Shown: one piece after another, positions 1-14,580 of the stretch
Layout: each line of letters starts with the position of its first letter
How positions within the stretch are numbered: the stretch's first letter is position 1
Source: Tanytarsus gracilentus
Lineage: Eukaryota > Arthropoda > Insecta > Diptera > Chironomidae
DNA: 64,000 nucleotides
Assembly (NCBI GenBank): GCA_038502055.1
Contig: JAXRKN010000045.1
Coordinates: forward strand, 890,501 to 954,500
Direction of reading: 5' to 3'
Made by a program: the position numbers and the translations under genes
The notes under the pieces: model-generated
Seen by the model: the letters and a program-made list of their open reading frames with translations, nothing else
The model's database searches: none
Told to the model about the DNA's origin: nothing

Positions 1-3000
1 ACTCAGTGATGATTTTGACTCGTAATGGAGCGGATTTCAGAGCACCACTAGGGAATTAAAGCGCCATAGACGAAAAAAAACTTGATTCACCTAAAAAGAA
101 TTTTTGTTCCCATGAAATCGATATTTTTTAAGAAGAAAAGAACGTGAGCTGAAAATATTTTTTTTTCTTCGTTGGGAACAAAAGTAAGAAATTGAATTGA
201 TTGCCTCGACTCGATAGGGTGTGTGTGGTGTTTGGAACAAACGAGCGAGTGACAACGACGACACAAGTTCAAGAGGGCGTCGGAAGGATATTTTTCGTTG
301 ACTTTGTACGTGAAAATAATTCGATTCAAGGGAGAGCGACAGAGATAGAGGGCTTTGAGACAATGTCTGCATAATCACTTTCCTTCGCTCCGCTTCATTC
401 TGATATGCCATGGCATCGAATTCATAATGGAATGAAGTCCATTAAATGTGATTGGATTAATCGGAACACGAATAGTGGAATGAAAAAGGATTAAATCCGA
501 AAAGATTCCATTCGGCACGTGATGCATCACTGAAGAGAGAGAATAAAGAATGAATTTTACTCGATTGATACATTGCGATGATACTTGTTTGGATATTGAA
601 AACTTCACAAATTTACATATAAAAGGGATATTAAACTTATTTTAAAGAAAAACTTAATGGAGATTTAAAAGTTTTTTAAAATATTTTTCAGAGTTTAAAC
701 TTTGATAAAAGTTTTCAACCCATGATTGACTCATCCTCTCGATACATGAAAAACTGTGTCAGAATGGAAACAAAAGCTGTAAATGAGTAAACAAAAAACC
801 ATCGAATAAAAATTTGCGCTCTATTTGCAAAATGCAGCGATTACTTCCGCACGTTTTAATGCACATGGGAACTTTTATCCTTCTGTTTGAAAAACGATGA
901 AATTCACACCAAAATAGCCAAAAATATTTTTGCCCTCATACTACACTCGCATCCCCTATGAAAAGCTGTAGTACTTTTTTATGTTCTAACAAAATTCCAT
1001 CAACTGCAGCATGCTCACGTTATGATAAATGTTCGCGAGAAAGAGAGAGAGAGAAACCAGCCGTTCACAGTCTCTATGAATGATGTTATTTTAATTAGTA
1101 TATTCGACATGGTAATTAGGTTGTTCATTATAAACGGACTACGCACATTTTACGTAATTTAGTGCCAAACAAAAAGAACTCGGATGCTTTGTGAAGCTCT
1201 AAATGCGAAGCGAGGGAGCTAAATTTTATTTCAGCTGTGCACAAAATTGCTACGCACTGCGAAGCTAATGAGGTCAAAAAAAGCTTCTCGCTTTTGAAGG
1301 GTATTTTGAGAAGAACAAGTAGAAGCTTTAAAGCGCATTAATTTAATTTACGAAAAGTGTTAAAACATTTTGATGCATTTCTTGATTTTTCTGCAATTAA
1401 TTCAAAAAACTCTCATCAAGTTTTAGAGGGACTTATAGAAAATTTGAATTAGTATTTTTTTTAATTAAAAAAGGCTCGCGTTTTCAAATGGATTTTGCTG
1501 ATTGTTGAAAAAAAAGGTTTAAATATTTTTAAACTTCATTTGAATATGAAATGACTTTAATTATATTTTATAACCTTTTTGAAAACAGTCAATCACCGAC
1601 ATGAATAAAAAAAATTGGATGATCCAATTTCAGCTCCAAATTAAGAGTTTAAAGACTCATTTCATTGTTATAAAAATGATATTCGAAGTCAAGCTGTGAG
1701 TAACAACAAGATTCTTCCTCTTGTTAGCAATAACAATAAACGAATATGTTTAGCACGAAGGAGATTGCGACTTTAACATCTTAACTTATTCATGATGCCA
1801 TCCAGAAGAATGCATGCTGATAGATTTTTATTAAAAAATTCTTGTGCGAAATTGAATTCACACTATGGGAATTGAGAAGGGTTGAGAGAAGACCAAATTA
1901 CATCGAGTGTTACCAGAATGTCTCGTTGAAAAGTTAAATAGTAAATAACGTAACCAAAATAAGTTAAACTATACCCTATCGGTAACCAGATTGCAATAAA
2001 TCTTCTTTCTCTTTCTCTTTTCCCATTGAAGGGATTAAATTTCATAGTGACATTGTTAACATGTGCCCACTCGTAGTCAATCCCATTCATCATGGTCGTC
2101 GTACCTTTTCACTCATTGCTTCAATAATCACCAATTAAAATCATATACAAGTCGATAATCCCCTTGATGAGGACTTTGAATGTAACACATTTACCTTCGT
2201 GTGAAAACCGAGAAGTTGTTAGCAAATTTTTTAGATGAAAATTTAATTAAATTTAAATTTAAACGTATTTCATAAATTTGAAGGGACGTGATAAAAAATT
2301 GGCGCTGTCATAATTATTATCATAAAAGTTGCCATATCACATCTGACAATTTTCTCTGTCATCCGAGAAATTTGTCATGCTAAAATTGAATTATATGGCT
2401 CTGCATCCACTACGTGCTGTTTATATGAAGGCGATAATTACTGTCCGAAAAACAATCGTGAAAGGAAACCCGAAGCGCTCATTAAAGCGAATATTATATG
2501 ATAAAGTTGTTCCATTGTTTATTGATGTCCATGCTGGTTTTGATGAAATTCAATTCGCAAAAAATCGCTCGTCTTTAATTATCACCCGGTAGAAAAACGA
2601 GTTGCTTATAATCACGAGTTGATTTATGCATAAAGTAAAATTTATTGGAAACACTCGAAGGTCACGACGGATTTTCTAATCAAGCAATATCTAATTTCTT
2701 CTTTTTATCATATGTTTCTCATAACGAAATCATTTCAAATTCGATTCGCATAGCAAAGAGAAAACAAGTTTTTAAGTGTTTGCGTTTTTTTGCCGCCGCT
2801 CTTAATTTATGCATACGAGATAATTTTTTATGGGTCTATAAGTTGTGAATTTTAACGGACATCGTCGAAATAAATGACGACAGGTAAATACGGTGATCAT
2901 TGGGAAATTTGTAAAATGGCAAAATTAACCTAATTGAATGAGCGCGAACCTGCAATTTGTTCTCATTTAGTTTGCTTTATAAGGAGGATGAGGTGAAGAT

Positions 3001-4718
3001 GCTTCGAGTGTTTTTGAAATAATTGATGCCAATTTCATAAAACTACTCTGAATTCAAGCTTAACCATCGAAAAACTTAATTAACTCCACACTAATAGATC
3101 ATCAAGTCAAAATATTTTTAATCCTCAAGATTTTTGTCAGTAATTCGCTCCATTTTAGTTTATTTACATATCGAACATTTTCTAAACCTGTTGTCTATAA
3201 ATATTCAAAAATCGCACTTGATAAGAAGAATAGCGAGACTTATAAGAGACAAAAAAGTAACTTAAACTTATCTTGGGAGTCTCTTGAGTTGTTAAGAAAC
3301 CAATCAAACAAGACTGTCAAGAATCGAGATAAACAAAGCAGTGGAGCACTTAATTATATGCATGACAGTTTCTCCCGATACATTTTGGAATGTGATAAAA
3401 TTCGCATTAATTAATTGACTTGAAAACATTATTTTCCCTTGCGTAAATTCAAAATTGACATTCAAACCATCGAGCGTCGTTCAGTAGTCATAACAATAAT
3501 CCACCTGAGAGAGATGAGCATGTCACTAATTTGTATGAGTGTGCGAGCGCGAGTAAATATTTTTCGCAAAAATTATTATTCATGAATAATTAAACATCTG
3601 GCAAAATGCTAAGTGATGACACTGGGTGTGAGGGGTAGTCGACATAAGCGTGGTGTTAAAATGGCAAATATGCATAAAAGCACTGGAATATTAATTAAAA
3701 GCATTTTGAATCTCTAAAAACCGAGAGAAGGAGCATTAATTTCTTCTGCATGGAGAGAATCGACCCACATTTCTAGTGTCATAAGAACGGATGTTGCAAG
3801 GCGTAGACAGTTAAATCAGGATTATCCAAAACCATGAACTATTATGAAAAATTTAAAAATATAAATTTATGATTTTTGTTCTTTCTAAAATTGTTTTCAC
3901 CCCTCAAAAAGTTTCTGCAGCATTTTTAACTACGAGTGTTTTAGTCTTTACTAATTGCTTTCGTTACCACAGCAACAATTGTCGCAACTACTATTTCGAG
4001 GTTTTTTCTTTCATTTTTATCTTCTTCTTCGCCATTTCTACAATTATTGCATCTCATGCATATGAAATTTAATGCAACTGAGATAATGATGCAGTAAAGG
4101 TGTGAAGAAAAAATTCATTTTGTTAAGGTTCAATTCGGTCTGATTCATTCACGTCAAGAAGTCTTTTCACATTCTCATAATGCCCACAGCGCAAAAATGA
4201 AAAAACACTTGAAATTCAGGTGATGATGACGGTCTGTCTTGAGACTAAAGTAGAGCGATGAGAGTCACTTGTTGTGAATTTCATTTTTATATTTTATTTT
4301 TGTGATGGAGAAAAGAAGGGTCGAGACAGAAATAAACAAGTCAATTCAATAAAATTATTCTAAAAATAGTTTGACTGAAATCCAACTCTTGAAATATTTT
4401 GTCTGGAGTGAAAATAAGATGGACTCGTGTGAAAACTTAAAAAAATTTTTTTACTGGATTCTCAAATATTTAACTCAACGACTCAATTATAAATAAAATT
4501 GATTCGTTACAATATTCTAAATAAAGTTCAAATGATTCTGATCACATTGCCACAAAGACGCTCGAAATTTCCCTTCACTGCTTCTAAATTCCCGTGAAAA
4601 ATTTGTTAGTTAAAGATTTAAAGAAATGCATTTTTTGGAAATTTTAATTCTATAAACAATATTTTTCTTTTAAACACAGAACATGTCATCATGAGTATCA
4701 TCAAAATCGTAAATGTTA
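1..4718. other. Intergenic, no gene recognised
   Basis: AT-rich sequence with only short unsupported reading frames on either strand. I see no splice-consistent exon chain, no tRNA and no recognisable protein motif. A short GA-rich run lies near 1038-1055. Nothing else stands out. Confidence 0.6.
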
Positions 4719-5890
4719 ATGTTAAGAGCTATAATCGCTGTTTTATGTTTATATTAGAAAAAAAACATATATTTATGTTGATCACACACAAGAGAGTGAA
4801 AAAAGAAGAAAAATTGTTGTTGTGAAGGCGAAAATTAACAACTTGAAAAAAATTACAAGAGGAAATTAGTTTTTTAAGACAAATCAATGCAAGGCAAGGG
4901 GAGTAAAACTAGAAAACTTCAAATTTTTAAAAAACTAAAAACATAAATTTTAATTCTTAAGAATTCCAATTGACATCCATTGAAAGTTTTTCAATGTCAA
5001 GCATTTATCTCTTCCCGATTTCTTAAAAACAACCGAAATGAGAGTAGAAAGAAGATGAAGATGAAAATAACATAAATAATCGAAATTGATGACAGGCATG
5101 CTTCAAAAAGGGCCATGTAAAGGCACAAAATTTAGACATTAAACAATAATCGAAAATTGCTTCTTTTTTCTTTTCATTTTTTTTGAACTAACCGAATCAT
5201 TGCATGTTGATGCGTTGGCGGTGTAAAAAGCATTTTTGTCGATATATTTTTGATGTTTGAGTTGAGCATTAGCGGCCAAAGAAATTTTCTCTCTAATGAT
5301 CATTCGAATGTCTCGATTGCCTAATTGGCATTCAGATGGTGGTTTGTGAAAAGTTAAGAAACCATGAAGACATGGCGTTGAGTTTTTATTAGCTCATCGA
5401 TGATAATCATTGTGTGGATGATGCATGATGATAAAAAAGTAGAAAAATGTTCCAGGAAATTTTCAAAATTCCACACAAGGTTGAAAAAATTACTTTTTTC
5501 ACATTAAATTAGTTTCAATTAGCGTCACATCCAAAAACTCTAAAAATAATTAAAAGAAACATCATCAATAATTATTTATTTGGTCTCGCACTCGAGTTTT
5601 TCCATACTCGGCAATTTTTGGATGTTGTTCTCGAGTATTAATTACTAATTTACAAGAAACATCATCATCGTGTCTTCATATAGTTGTTGCAACACAGCTA
5701 GAATTATAAAAATGAATCTCGCCGAGTAAAAGAGAAGAAAAATTGGAATTTAATCTGAAACAGCTCTTGATGTGATTCGAAGAAAGTAAGAAAGAAGAAA
5801 AAAAGTGATAAAATGAAATTGAGAAAGACGCCAATAAATATAACCTGAAAAGTTTTAAAATTACATAAAGTGACAGCGAAAAATATTTTT
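4719..5890 (+). repeat. Left arm of a 1.1 kb inverted duplication
   Basis: This segment reappears as its reverse complement at about 26110-27315, inside intron 1 of the Sidestep-family gene. The core, 5025-5838, matches 26284-27095 almost base for base; I saw only scattered substitutions and small indels. Outside the core the homology continues on both sides but is much weaker. On the outer side, the block around 4723-4750 matches that near 27276-27310 with a small indel, and a shared GATCACACAC lies further in. On the inner side, the stretch after 5838 (TATAACCTGAAAAG onward) resumes on the right arm after about 125 extra bases. No coding potential is evident. It could be a non-coding duplication, a remnant repeat family or a conserved regulatory block. 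Confidence 0.85.
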
Positions 5891-8800
5891 TTTTCTAAAT
5901 TTTTTAGCATGGACTTAAAATAATAAATTAAAAAATTCTCATGTACATTTTTCCTCCCATCGCATCAGAAGAAAGAGAAATAAATTTTCGTTAATTCAAC
6001 TTGAAGATTTTTCATCTCATTCTGTTTATGATGTCAAGACAAATGTAAACATATCATGGATCTCTGCTGCTCCCCCATCTCACTCTCTGTCTCTTGAAAT
6101 ATAGTTTAATTTTATTATTTAAATGTTTTTTCTCCTCTCATGTACACACATGCATTTGATCTGGTTCATATTGCTGATGCTGTTGGTGGTTTTGACAATA
6201 AAAAATAACATTTAACGTATGGAGGAATTCCAACTGCAATATAAACAATTATGGTGTCTCGCTAACACAATTCATGTGACTGTGCGAAGATAGAAATGAA
6301 AAGTAATGGCGACATGAAATGAAACTGTTCTGGGGATTGATTTAAGGATGTGAATTACTTTTATTGTAGATGTAATAAAGTCAAAAATATTTTGTGGTAT
6401 AATCAAAAAGTTGATGGTGATGAAATCATAAAAGAAAGGGATTTATTATTAAGTCAACCCACGACGAGATTTAAAAACTGTTTTTGGACAAATTTTAAAA
6501 TAAATCTCTTCAAAATTTTCGAAAGGATAATTAAACTTCTTTCGCGTATTTTAGCTCCTAATTTTCTTCATCATACCTCAACAATTCGTGTGTGGCACAA
6601 TTTTTCTCTCTCTTTCAAGTTTTAGCCGCTCGTTCACTTTTCTGCACGCCACATCTCGTGCATTGTTTTCAAACTTTTGTTTCAGATTATATTTTTTTTT
6701 CGTACAGCAGCAATTTTATTTACCTCTTTTTTCGCCAGAAAGTGTGCGATGGTAATAAAATAAAAAAGAATGCAGAGAATATATAAACATTGTGTTTTAC
6801 TTCCATTGCGATTGCACTTAATGGGAACATCTTCGCCTCTTTTTACCTCACATTGCACGCGCGCCCACCGTAGAGAAAAAAACGATTAAAGGCTTTTTTT
6901 AAAAACCTTTCACTGCTTTATTATTATTACTTTATGCACATTGTGCAATTGTGTAAAGGGCCGCCACTCGTTTCTTCATGGCGAGAGCAAATTATGGCCT
7001 TTTTGCACATTCGAGTGCAATATATAAATGGGAAAAATTTCTCTGGAATGTTATTGCCATTGTTCAGTGGTGAGATATGTTAATGTGGTAAATGGTCGTC
7101 TGACCAAAAGACATTGCTGTTTTCTGTTTTTATTAGAAAAGTTTAAACGCTTTTAATTATTCAGAATTTAAAAATTTAAATCATCGTTATTAACAGGTAA
7201 ATTTTTCAGAAGGAGACACATTTAAAAAATCTAAAATTTTTCCTCTCAGCCATTTCTCGTTACCTCATTAAAAATTGAACGAAGTCAATAATAAAAGCTC
7301 ACGGTTGCCGATATTTTCTTATATTGTAAGAAAAGGTCTCTATTTGAAAAGGTCAAAACGAAGATACTTGAAGATGCGGTAAAGAGCAAAAGCTTATAAT
7401 TTAAGTCTTAATCCAAGAAACGGTGCTTTAATACTGTGCCATAAATTTGATTTCACTTTAAAATTGAAATTTAAGAGAGAGATTGAAATTTTTTCATGCT
7501 GCATGTAATCATGATTCTCAGCTATGCAAGTGAAACAACAACAAAGGCTACGTAACACGACGATGGTGCTGTTTGAGGAAATTTTTCCGAAGAGTTAACA
7601 AGCTATGTAATCGTAATCAGAAGTTGTTGGTACTGGTAAAGTTGAGGAAAATTATGCATTTCTCTGGTTTGGAACTTTTTCTCTCCTTGCTCAAGGATCT
7701 GTGAATAATTTGATATTTTATGAGATAAAACTGATTATGTTCTTGTTCTTATTTTTGGTTTTCTTGTAAATCTTAATTTGTTGTGCTTCATCTTGTGGAA
7801 AAGATTTTTGGTTGAAACTTTGTTACACAGTTACACGTGTGGGGAATTTAGGTATCTTAAGTAACTTGATGAATCAAATTTTCATAAATTAATGAAAGTG
7901 TTTAAAAAATTTATTTTAAATTTCTTGAAGCATGAAACAAATGAACAAAACTTGGCATAATTTTCTCTCAATCTCATGTCAAGGCCTATTAAAGTTCCTT
8001 ATTTAGGTCACACTGCAGCATGTTCATTAGCGAGACTGAAAATTTTCTTCTTCTTTTCTAAAGAGGCCAAAAAAGTTTTTCTTTCAATTCTCGGCACAGC
8101 AAAAAAATCTTGCTAAGTCATCGCCAATGAATTGGTGAAAAGCGAGCAGTGAAAAAAGTGATTTTTCTTCTTCTTGCTCATCACTTAAGCGATAGAACGT
8201 GTCAGGGATGATAACGTCAATTTAGTGTGAGAGAAAAGCGCCTCGAGAAGGAAAACTTCGACCGACAATTGTTTGAAAGTTAAGCAGAAGTTTCGAGCAT
8301 CGCCATAAATTTATGTGCTGCTGTTTTCTTTGTCAGTCATTGCCTGACGGTAAGGCTTAACAAAAAAGAGGTTGCGGGAGAGAAAGTTTTCGAGTGACGT
8401 TGAAATGTTTTCCACTAATTTTAAAAATTTCTTAAATTTACTTTTCGGACTGAAATTATTTAAAAAAATCGGTTAAATTTGTTATTTTTTCCCCCTCAAA
8501 ATTTCATAATTTTACCCTAGTTTATGGTCAAATCCCATCGAAATATTCATACAAAAGGAAAGGAAGCTCAAGCTATGAAGAAGCTTGCGACGTTGAAAAA
8601 TATCAAAAGATGGAGTGAAAGGGAGAGAAAAGTCTAATCTCATTTGCATTTTATTCATGAAAAGCTATAAAAGCATCTCGCAGAACACAAACATACACAC
8701 ATTATGCGGAGTGGAAAGTGCTTCGGGAAAGGCAAGCAACGTAAAGTGAAAAAATAAAGTTCTTTATGAGACAGCTGCACGGTCAAGATTTTCTTTTGTT

Positions 8801-11800
8801 TATGTAAAAAATTGGGGTTGAAGTGAAAATTATGTTACATTTATAGCTAAAAGGGGTTAGTTTGAAGAAATCGAGTAGAAATTCTTTTTCTTCAGAGATA
8901 TTTTATTCCTCAAACAAAAAAGCATGCACGTTATCACAATTTTAAAGAATCATGTGAAAAGTTTTTCAATAAATGTGTGCGTTCACAATGTGCTAAAATT
9001 GGTTTTGATATTTTAAGAGATCTAAATAAAAATGGAGACATCTCTGTGGGTAGATTCAAAATTTACCTTACACTAAACCAATTAAATTTTGAAATGTTTT
9101 ATTTGATCAAAATGTTCACTACAAATTTGTCCACACCGCTAAACCTCTAGACTTGTTTATTGATTCATTAAAATAATTTTTCGCTTTTTTACTGGCATTT
9201 TCAATTTATTCAATTATATCGAGTTAATTAAGCATACAATTTTACTCATTTTCTCCTTTTCTGTTTGCTCGTTAAAGCCACAGAGCACATGTTCAAACGG
9301 TGATAAATAGAACAACTAGAAATCGTTGAAATTCTTCTCCATACGACAATTTCATGCTGACTCATGGGCTCAATTTAATTTGGATTAAAGTTTTCTTTCT
9401 TTTCTGTTTCTCTTGGTTTGTAAAATTGAATTTAATTCCATTGACAATGATTTAATCTTCTTCCAAAAAAATCAATTTCTCTTCTCTTCACACGAAGTGG
9501 ATGAAGTCAATGACTAGCCATAGTAACGGTGATACTTTGAACCGGAATTATTTACGTTTAAATTTTACAGACAACGTTGCACGCGCGACAACAAGAAAAG
9601 CCGCTTTAGACGATGTCATCATCATTGTGCGATCATAATAATCAGCTCGCCGTCGTTGCCTATGGGAATTAAGGCGGTGGAAAGATGCGGAGGGTGAGGA
9701 AGTGCGTCAGTAAGACTTAAACAAGATAAGCTGAAAATAAAAGAGCACAAAAATAAAAATTTCCTAAAAAATAATTATAGATCTAAATAAACTGTCCACC
9801 CCTTGCAGAATTTCAACCGCGTGTCAATTTTTAAGTCCATGAACTTCATCATTCATTCTTTATTTAATCCGTCTTTAAGTGTCTGTCGAAAATTTATTTT
9901 TATGCAAATTCATCCAATAATGTTACACAAAAAGGGGCACAAGAGAGCGAGAGGGCCTCATAAAATATTAATAAAGCCGATTTCATCTTCTTATTCAGGC
10001 ACTTCTCTTTCATTCATCTCAATAATGTCTCAAGATGAAATTCTTTCTTTTATTATTTTTCTTTCTTGATTCTTTTTTTCTGCAAAGCATATTGCTCAGA
10101 TAGATGGGAAAAAGTTTATGTTTAATGCGTTCCCTCTCTTTCTTTTCCCAACAATGATCGTAAAAAGTTCTCTTTCTCTTTTATCATTTGAATGGTCTTC
10201 TACTGTCGCACTAGGAAAATTCCTTTTTACTATTTAAGGCTAACATTACATTGCAAAAAAAATGTGTGGCAGGTGGACCTTGAATAAATTCTTTTAATGC
10301 TTCTCTTGTTTAACTTCAAAATGAAATTTTTCAATTTACTTTACATAAACCCATAAAGAAATAAGAAACTTTTAAAAGCCATAATTTTCAAAATTTTGTT
10401 TTTCTCTCTGGGCTAAAAAAATTTCAATCCACCCACCTAGCCATTGGCCTCCCAACGGTTTCACCACAAGTACACAAAACATACGTAAATAGCTTATGGT
10501 GATATCGACAGAACAAAATAAACAAAAGCATCTCTCCTCGTCGAGTACATAACGTGGATGCTCGACACGTGGAGCAAATATTGCGTGTATTTGTGTGGTT
10601 TTTTTAGATGTCTTTGCATATATTTTCCTAAACTCTCGGAATGTGTGAAAATTCCCTTAACACACGGCCACGTCTAATGTTTAGTCTGCAATCTGAGACC
10701 GTTTTAGTGAATTAATGGTTGTTTGTTTATGCCATTGCGATATGTATCGTATGTGAATTTTCTCGGTGACGGAATGTTTATTTATATATAACGTGAAAGG
10801 ATCATCAGGATCAGTGAAATTTTATGTTCATCTGTTCGCATAACTTTTAAGGCTTAGAATCAGACTTTCGAAACATTCGTGTTTATGTGGCTTTTAAAAA
10901 TTTAACTTCAATATAGAAATTTTTGTAAAAACCGATAACATTTTCATTCGTTCACCGAGGATGAAATTAGAAAGATATTTCGAAAACATATCATATTTTT
11001 GTTAATCAAAAACAATGTTCTTAAAAAGAACCCTCACGTTTTCTTTCAAAAGTCAAAAGTCAATCACAAAATGAAAAGCCTCAAACAAATTAATATTTTC
11101 ATCGACAAACACAATCATCGCAACAACAATTCTGATGACGACGGAAAAATCCATAAAAATAATCTAAACATAATTGAAATGTAAATAATTTACGAATTTA
11201 TTACCCACCACGCCATACCCTCCCTCCTAAATTGGAAAATATTTATTCTAAAAACGTCAATAAAAAAATTGGTCCAAAAAATGTTTTATATTTTTATGGC
11301 CACAGCCAATCTCCATCTCTCCTATTATTAAATCGTAAAATTTAATTTCCGAATGCCGATTTTCGGAATGAATATTATGTCGAGCATGAAAATTTAATGT
11401 CCATTCATTATTCACACACGGAGAAGTTATGTTTTGCTATGAGATTAGGTTGCTGCTGCCATTTGCTTCTATACAGCTTCATGTTTATATTTGTGTACGC
11501 ATAGGATTTTCATATGATTTTAAATCTTTTGAGCAATGCCATAAATTTTGAAAATACACGTCGTCATAATAATAAATCCATCCTTGCAAAGTCAGAAAGA
11601 CGAAATGGATTTTTTGAGACATTCATGAAATATTTACACTAATATTTAAATAAATGAAAATTAATTGCATAAAAATTTTAAATGTTTCAAATATCTCTTG
11701 GAAAATAATTTTCAAACATAATTTTTTCGCCTCAATTGACAACTGAGTTTTGCTAGTATCACCAAATTATATCCCGTAATTTTAGAAAAAAAAAAACATT

Positions 11801-12842
11801 ATAAAACCTTAGAAATGTCAAAAACAATAATTTTTGGCTTGTCAACTTTCAATCGCATGACATTTACATTTTCATGCAACCTTATCTTTATAAAAATATC
11901 CTCAAATCCTCATCTCGCATGTAATAAGCTCGAAACACAATATACACAAGAAAATCTCTCTTGAGTCTTGACTCTCACATGAGCAAGCGACAAAAGCTTT
12001 TTATTTGCAAAGTCATGCGATTTATTTTGTAAAAGGAGGCACACGAGGCACCATAACAACGTCATTGAGTGGACTTCGCCAGTGTCCACCTACATTGAGA
12101 ACATTCACATTCAGACATTTTCTCACGATACTTTTTTATCACATTTTATGTCATACATCCTTGAGCGGGAAATTTTGTACGCCATGAATCTCAAGTACTC
12201 TCCTTTTACAAACCGGAGAGGTCGTTAAGTGACGAGAAACTGATAATTTTATGTAAATTTTTGTTAGTCGCTCAAAAATTTATTTTTCACTCGCTACATT
12301 TTGCTTGGAGGTGATGAAAAAATGTAAAAAGTTTTTCTTCGACCATTTTAGTGTTGTGAACCGTAATTACAATAAATTGAGGAGACGATGTTGGACTTCG
12401 TGACTCTAAGCAATCTCTGAAAATAATTTTCAAGCAACATTAAATTTTAAAATTTTTTTATGCAACAAATTTTATTTTTTGTTCATTTTTTCGTCACAAA
12501 AACAATTTTTCTGTTCACATTTCATTTTCGAAACTTAGAAAAACATTTCATCTGTTTTATTTTTCTTATTATTGTTGTTCTTGGTGGTGAAAAGGGGAGA
12601 TGGAAACTGTTTAGTAATGGAAAAATTAACCCATACTCATGAAAAAACATTTATGTCGTCGTACATGAGAAAACTTTTTTTGAGCATGACAAATTTTTTT
12701 CATGATTTTACCTTCAGGACTCTTTTGTTAAAGTTTTTTTTGAAAAAATTTTCTGACAAACAGAAAAAAATCACTTGAGTATAAAATTTTTAATGACCTC
12801 TTTGAACATTTTTCCTGATTTCTTACAAAGTAGATGTAAACG
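5891..12842. other. Intergenic, no gene recognised
   Basis: About 7 kb of AT-rich sequence downstream of the Sidestep-family gene. ORFs are short, lack recognisable domains and do not join into spliced models. A GC-richer patch lies near 9570-9720, but no gene could be built on it. Confidence 0.6.
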
Positions 12843-13867
12843 GGTGTTGGTCACGCAAAGTGTGGATTATTTCACGGAAAAATCCGCGAAATAATCCACA
12901 CTTTTCCAAGGAATTCTATGGATAAATCCGCAAAATTTTAAATTGCACGGAAAAATCCACAGACAAAAATCCAAGGATTTGCATGGAATTTAAAATCCAA
13001 GGAGTTTTCCATAGAACAAAAATCCTTGGAATTTCGCGGAATTTTAAAGTGCACGGAAAAATCCACAGACAATAATCCACGGATTTGCATGGAATTTAAA
13101 ATCTGAGGAATTTTTTACAGAGTTTTTATATTTCAAAAATCAGGTAGTATCACTTAGTTCATATAGTAAATGATTTGCGATATTTCAATTTTTAGGAAAA
13201 ATTAAAATTAATCCCTAAATAAAACTTTTTGTAAAAGTTAAAGATCAAATTAAAAGAAGTTTTATCATCACTCTTATCTTTCCGGCACTGTTATAGCTTA
13301 ATAACCATCCGACTGAGCTATCCTAACGATAAGCGAAGCGCGACGTTAGAGCCTGGACGCCCCTCCAAAATGATCATATTGATTCAATAAATTAAAATAC
13401 TTAGTCAATCAAATCACTTGCCTATACTCCTCAAAACTAATTTTCCCAAACGATTTCCCTTTTACAAAAAGTTTTATTTAGGGATTAATTTTAATTTTTC
13501 CTAACAATTGAAATGTCGCCAAATCATTTATTATATGAACTTAGTGATTATTCCTGATTTTTGACATACAAAAACTCTATAAAAAATTCCTCAGATTTTA
13601 AATTCCATGCAAATCCTTAGATTTTTGTCCGTGGATTTTCCCGTGCACTTTGAAATTCCGCGAAATTCCAAGGATTTTTGTTCTATGGAAAATTCCTCAG
13701 ATTTTAAATTCCATGCAAATCCTTGGATTTTTGTCTGTGGATTGTTCCGTGTACTTTGAAATTTCGCGGATTTTTCCAAGGAAATCCAAGGATTTATCTA
13801 TGAATTTCTCCATGAAAAATTCCATAGAATTCTATGAAAAAATCCACACTTTGCGTGACCTATAATC
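12843..13867. mobile_element. Foldback element with long terminal inverted repeats
   Basis: The outer ends are inverted copies: GGTCACGCAAAGTGTGGATT starts at 12849 and its complement ends at 13860. The inverted homology runs inward for roughly 390 bp per arm (about 12849-13240 and 13465-13860) around a loop of about 220 bp. Each arm holds motifs built on AATCCAAGG and AATCCACAG, with an internal repeat of about 106 bp (copies starting near 12945 and 13051). A 10-bp direct repeat, GATGTAAACG, flanks the element at 12833-12842 and 13868-13877 and is a candidate target-site duplication. Long TIRs with a 9-10 bp duplication resemble non-autonomous Mutator-like elements, but no transposase is present, so the superfamily is inference. 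The loop contains, on the minus strand at 13309-13320, TAGCTCAGTCGG, a match to the Pol III A-box consensus; I found no convincing B-box. Confidence 0.8.
13309..13320 (-). promoter_or_regulatory. tRNA-like A-box in foldback loop
   Basis: TAGCTCAGTCGG fits the internal Pol III A-box consensus TRGCNNAGYNGG. It sits in the unpaired centre of the foldback element. The following bases do not fold into a tRNA D-arm and no GGTTCRANTCC B-box follows at tRNA spacing. It is therefore more likely a tRNA- or SINE-derived fragment, or chance, than a tRNA gene. Confidence 0.3.
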
Positions 13868-14320
13868 GATGTAAACGATGAAGTGGCCAACTCAAATATG
13901 CTTTTAACTGTTTTATAATTTTTCTAAAAGAAAAATTTGATTTTTTGAGCTTTTTTCCTTTGAAAATATTAAACTAGGTAATTTTATTTCTTAAAAACAT
14001 AATTTTACATATCAAATTATAAGAAGCGCAAAATTTATTAAAACTTTTTAGTTTTTTCACTTAATTTTAAATTTTTTTATATTCTCTTTAATCCAGTCTT
14101 TTTTCGACTTAACAATTAATTTATGCAATGGATATGGTTTCGTCGACATTTTTTACAACATCTTGAACAAATTTTTTCAACCACATATTTTAGCTATGTA
14201 AAGCATCCGATATAAACAAAAAATTCCGCACATATCCAAGGGGTGAGATTTTATTTTCTGAGATTGAAATTCAGATAAAAAATTATAAATTAAAAAATAA
14301 CAGGTAGAGATATATTTTCG

Positions 14321-14326
14321 TTTATT
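14321..14326 (-). terminator. Possible polyadenylation signal of Sidestep-family gene
   Basis: AATAAA on the minus strand, about 255 bp past the stop codon at 14581-14583. It is the first canonical hexamer I noticed downstream. Such hexamers are frequent in AT-rich DNA, so this is weak. Confidence 0.3.
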
Positions 14327-14580
14327 AAATCTTAATTTATATACATTATTTTTAAATTACATTCGAATTCATTCACATTTCTCTGATTTCTTTTCTATCA
14401 TAAAATCCCTACCTCATACATATGCTTTTTCTTGTTTACAGTGAGCTTGACCTTCCCACCTTTTTCACATTTTTATACGCAATAAATTACAACGCTATAT
14501 TTTTTATGTTATAATCACACACTCACATACATATAAAAAAGTTCTTAGTCCTCATCACGCAAACAAAAAATTCTATTTTT

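Noticed and set aside
13591..13865. Overlapping ORFs on both strands in the 13.6-13.9 kb region
   Set aside because: They are translations of the foldback element's inverted arm; the peptide repeats mirror the DNA repeats.
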